Assembly: GCA_934217675.1 (NCBI GenBank) | Contig: CAKQCV010000013.1 | Location: 1 to 53,827 of the forward strand | DNA length: 53,827 nt | Direction: 5' to 3' | Source: an uncultured Prevotella sp. | GTDB taxonomy: Bacteria > Bacteroidota > Bacteroidia > Bacteroidales > Bacteroidaceae | In this document: positions 52,478 through 53,827 of the stretch, piece by piece | How the letters are laid out: each line of letters starts with the position of its first letter | Numbering within the stretch: position 1 is the stretch's first letter | Made by a program: the position numbers and the translations under genes | The notes under the pieces: generated by a model | Seen by the model: the letters and a program-made list of their open reading frames with translations, nothing else | Databases searched by the model: none | Told to the model about the DNA's origin: nothing

Positions 52478-52880
52478 CGCAAAAAAGCAACTTTAATTGC
52501 CTTAAACAATATCAGACAAAAATAGGCTTCATGATTTCAGCTCTTCCAAGAAGCACTACAACCAACAATTTACACCACCACAAAACACAGACTTCAAATA
52601 TTATAAAACGCAAATCACAAGAGAAACATAGCAAAAACGACAAGCGTGGGAAAGCCAGCACATACCACACCGCACAAGTCAAGCCATACCACATCCAATA
52701 GCCCCGAAACAGAAAGACGGCAGTTTAAGCATAGCAACACGGCAACTTACACACACCAACACGGCAGATTAGCATACGTAAACCGTAAGGATAGCACAAC
52801 TATACCGCATCACCTTTTGTATGCACAAGAAAAACGACAATAAATAACACGCACACCGTACAGATAAATGCAGACAAATA
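52478..52880. other. A+C-rich intergenic region between mraZ and recO
   Basis: About 400 bp without a convincing gene. The plus strand is strikingly rich in A and C: in 52561-52620 I count 31 A, 17 C, 10 T and 2 G. It contains three ACGGCA repeats at 22-bp spacing (52717-52766). A 60-codon minus-strand frame (52512-52694) is only a by-product of the T-rich composition. Confidence 0.7.
52713..52778. repeat. Three degenerate 22-bp repeats with ACGGCA core
   Basis: ACGGCA starts at 52717, 52739 and 52761, exactly 22 bp apart. The surrounding unit reads roughly AACACGGCAnnTTA; copies 2 and 3 share CAACACGGCA, and copy 1 has AAAGACGGCA. All three have TTA two bases after the core. The spacing equals about two turns of DNA, as expected for protein-binding sites on one face. 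Confidence 0.75.
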
Positions 52881-53603
52881 TCAAACAAAAAGCTCCCGAA
52901 GCACATCAAGCGACTTCAGTTCCTTGAACCCCGGAATATGTAGGCGATAAAACTCAATAATAACATCAAGACACCGATTGCGCTCCGACCTCGACATTGT
53001 AAAGAGATGCATCGTAGAATAATTCATACGCATAAGCAAATGCATCTTTCTTGATTCTTCAGCATCAAGGAAATCACGGCAAGGAGCAGCACAAGAAACA
53101 AAACAGCCATTCTGCATGTCAAAGCAACAACCATCCTCGTAATCATCAAGATTAGGATAGAAGCCAACAAAACGAGTAAGTCTCATCATAAAAACAAGAT
53201 GGAAGTTGGAAAAGTTGGAACGGGCACCGTCAAGCCACAATACACTTTCACGGACATAGTCATAGAATAACGGGAAATCATGTTCCGAATACGTTACGCG
53301 TCCAAGGAACTCCGCAAGAAAAATTGACACGGAAAGCTTGTACGCATTAAAAGGAATATCAGAAAATGGCACAGAAATATGAACATCCTTAACAACAGGC
53401 AACTGCCCCACACGTTTACGCTCAATCGAAAGTTCAAGCAAGAAAAGAGGCTGAAACATCTGACGCCGACCACGCCCAGCCTTAGAACTTCCGATTTTAC
53501 ACACACAAGACAGCCTGCCATATTCACGGGAGAACACATCTACCATCATTTTAGCATCGCCAAACATAAATGAGCGAAGCACTATCACATTCAAAATTTC
53601 CAT
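52881..53603 (-). CDS. recO: DNA repair protein RecO
   Basis: The 240-residue protein starts MEILNVIVLRSFMFGDAKMMVDVFSREYGRLSCVCK, the oligonucleotide-binding fold start of RecO, followed by the helical domain (LSVSIFLAEFLGRV, FVGFYPNLDDYEDG). RecO helps load RecA onto SSB-coated gaps with RecR. Zinc-type cysteines are limited here (C-C pair near DGCC). The start at 53603 lies about ten bases after a -7 element, so the longer frame to 53711 is unlikely. Its codons are G+T-biased, unlike the dcw genes. Confidence 0.85.
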   Translation of the reverse strand: MEILNVIVLRSFMFGDAKMMVDVFSREYGRLSCVCKIGSSKAGRGRRQMFQPLFLLELSIERKRVGQLPVVKDVHISVPFSDIPFNAYKLSVSIFLAEFLGRVTYSEHDFPLFYDYVRESVLWLDGARSNFSNFHLVFMMRLTRFVGFYPNLDDYEDGCCFDMQNGCFVSCAAPCRDFLDAEESRKMHLLMRMNYSTMHLFTMSRSERNRCLDVIIEFYRLHIPGFKELKSLDVLRELFV

Positions 53604-53613
53604 ATTCCAAACG

Positions 53614-53621
53614 CAAAAATA
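53614..53621 (-). promoter_or_regulatory. -7 promoter element of recO
   Basis: The minus strand reads TATTTTTG, matching TAnnTTTG, ten bases before the recO ATG. Transcription would start only a few bases before the start codon, which suggests a near-leaderless mRNA. No clear -33 element is present. Confidence 0.45.
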
Positions 53622-53702
53622 GCGAAAACGCAAAGAAAAACAGCACAAAAACCATAAAAAAACAAGAAAAAAGCACTTTTTTCGATTTTTCTTTCCAAAA
53701 TA

Positions 53703-53734
53703 TTTGCTCATTTAATTTTATTGCCGTAACTTTG
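53703..53734 (+). promoter_or_regulatory. Promoter of tRNA-Glu
   Basis: TTTG (53703-53706) and TAACTTTG (53727-53734) are 20 bases apart, a near-ideal Bacteroidota promoter. The tRNA 5' end follows 20 bases downstream of the -7 element. Confidence 0.85.
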
Positions 53735-53754
53735 CACCGCAAAATTAAAACCAT

Positions 53755-53827
53755 GGTCCCTTCGTCTATCGGTTAGGACGAGAGATTTTCATTCTCTAAA
53801 GAGGAGTTCGACTCTCCTAGGGACTAC
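53755..53827 (+). tRNA. tRNA-Glu (anticodon TTC)
   Basis: The sequence folds as a cloverleaf. The acceptor GGTCCCT pairs with AGGGACT (first pair G-U). The D arm has GTCT/GGAC. The anticodon arm AGAGA-TTTTCAT-TCTCT has TTC at positions 34-36. The T arm is AGGAG-TTCGACT-CTCCT. The discriminator base is A at 53826. The window ends one base later, so the 3' end and any following tRNA genes are not visible. Confidence 0.97.

Noticed and set aside
52512..52694. 60-codon minus-strand frame that looks membrane-like
   Set aside because: The hydrophobic look comes from the T+G-rich minus strand, not from a real protein; no start region is evident.
52713..52778. CRISPR or tRNA remnants
   Set aside because: Only a six-base core and few flanking bases are shared, and no cloverleaf can be formed.

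Overview
The window looks like a chromosomal segment of a Prevotella-like member of the Bacteroidota. Three things suggest this: the division and cell-wall (dcw) gene order, promoters of the Bacteroidota type (TTTG, about 19-20 bases, TAnnTTTG) with no Shine-Dalgarno dependence, and eight large secreted proteins whose C-termini resemble type IX secretion (T9SS) sorting domains. No database search was possible. Names rest on motifs, length and gene order.

Left part (1-9777). Bases 1-463 hold no convincing gene but carry inverted TGTGAGGG repeats and three 22-bp tandem repeats. An Omp28-like thioredoxin-motif protein and a 1086-residue surface protein follow, both on the minus strand. Next are a membrane-anchored TPR/AraC-type regulator, translationally coupled to an MFS exporter, and a divergent M20 deacylase (argE-like). 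A 44-bp near-palindrome separates the regulator from the surface-protein gene.

Envelope block (9774-16804). A minus-strand operon of dut, a TPR lipoprotein, a DUF4292-like lipoprotein and an EnvC-like degenerate LytM protein diverges from a DEAD-box RNA helicase with a DbpA-type C-terminal domain.

Decayed island (16805-18939). This AT-rich stretch holds an IS transposase remnant, a broken lipoprotein gene that I reconstruct across three homopolymer frameshifts, a zincin (HExxHxxGxxD) toxin tip, and the N-terminus of an RHS/YD-type secreted protein whose repeat core is missing. I read it as a collapsed polymorphic toxin-immunity locus. It is the most unusual part of the window.

Surface-protein cluster (19309-35720). 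Six large exported proteins follow: a propeller/FnIII protein, a YD-like repeat protein, a second Omp28-like protein in an operon with a subtilisin-like protease, a leucine-rich-repeat protein made of two tandem modules, and a four-repeat beta-sandwich protein. Clear hairpin terminators and promoters delimit the units.

dcw cluster (35940-52398, minus strand): mraZ, rsmH, ftsL-like, ftsI, murE, mraY, murD, ftsW, murG, murC, ftsQ, ftsA, ftsZ, then yqeY. Many genes overlap or nearly touch. Three GTGG boxes at 10-bp spacing sit at the -33 region of the mraZ promoter and are probably the MraZ operator. Beyond lies an A+C-rich spacer with three 22-bp-spaced ACGGCA repeats, then recO and a tRNA-Glu (TTC) at the right edge.
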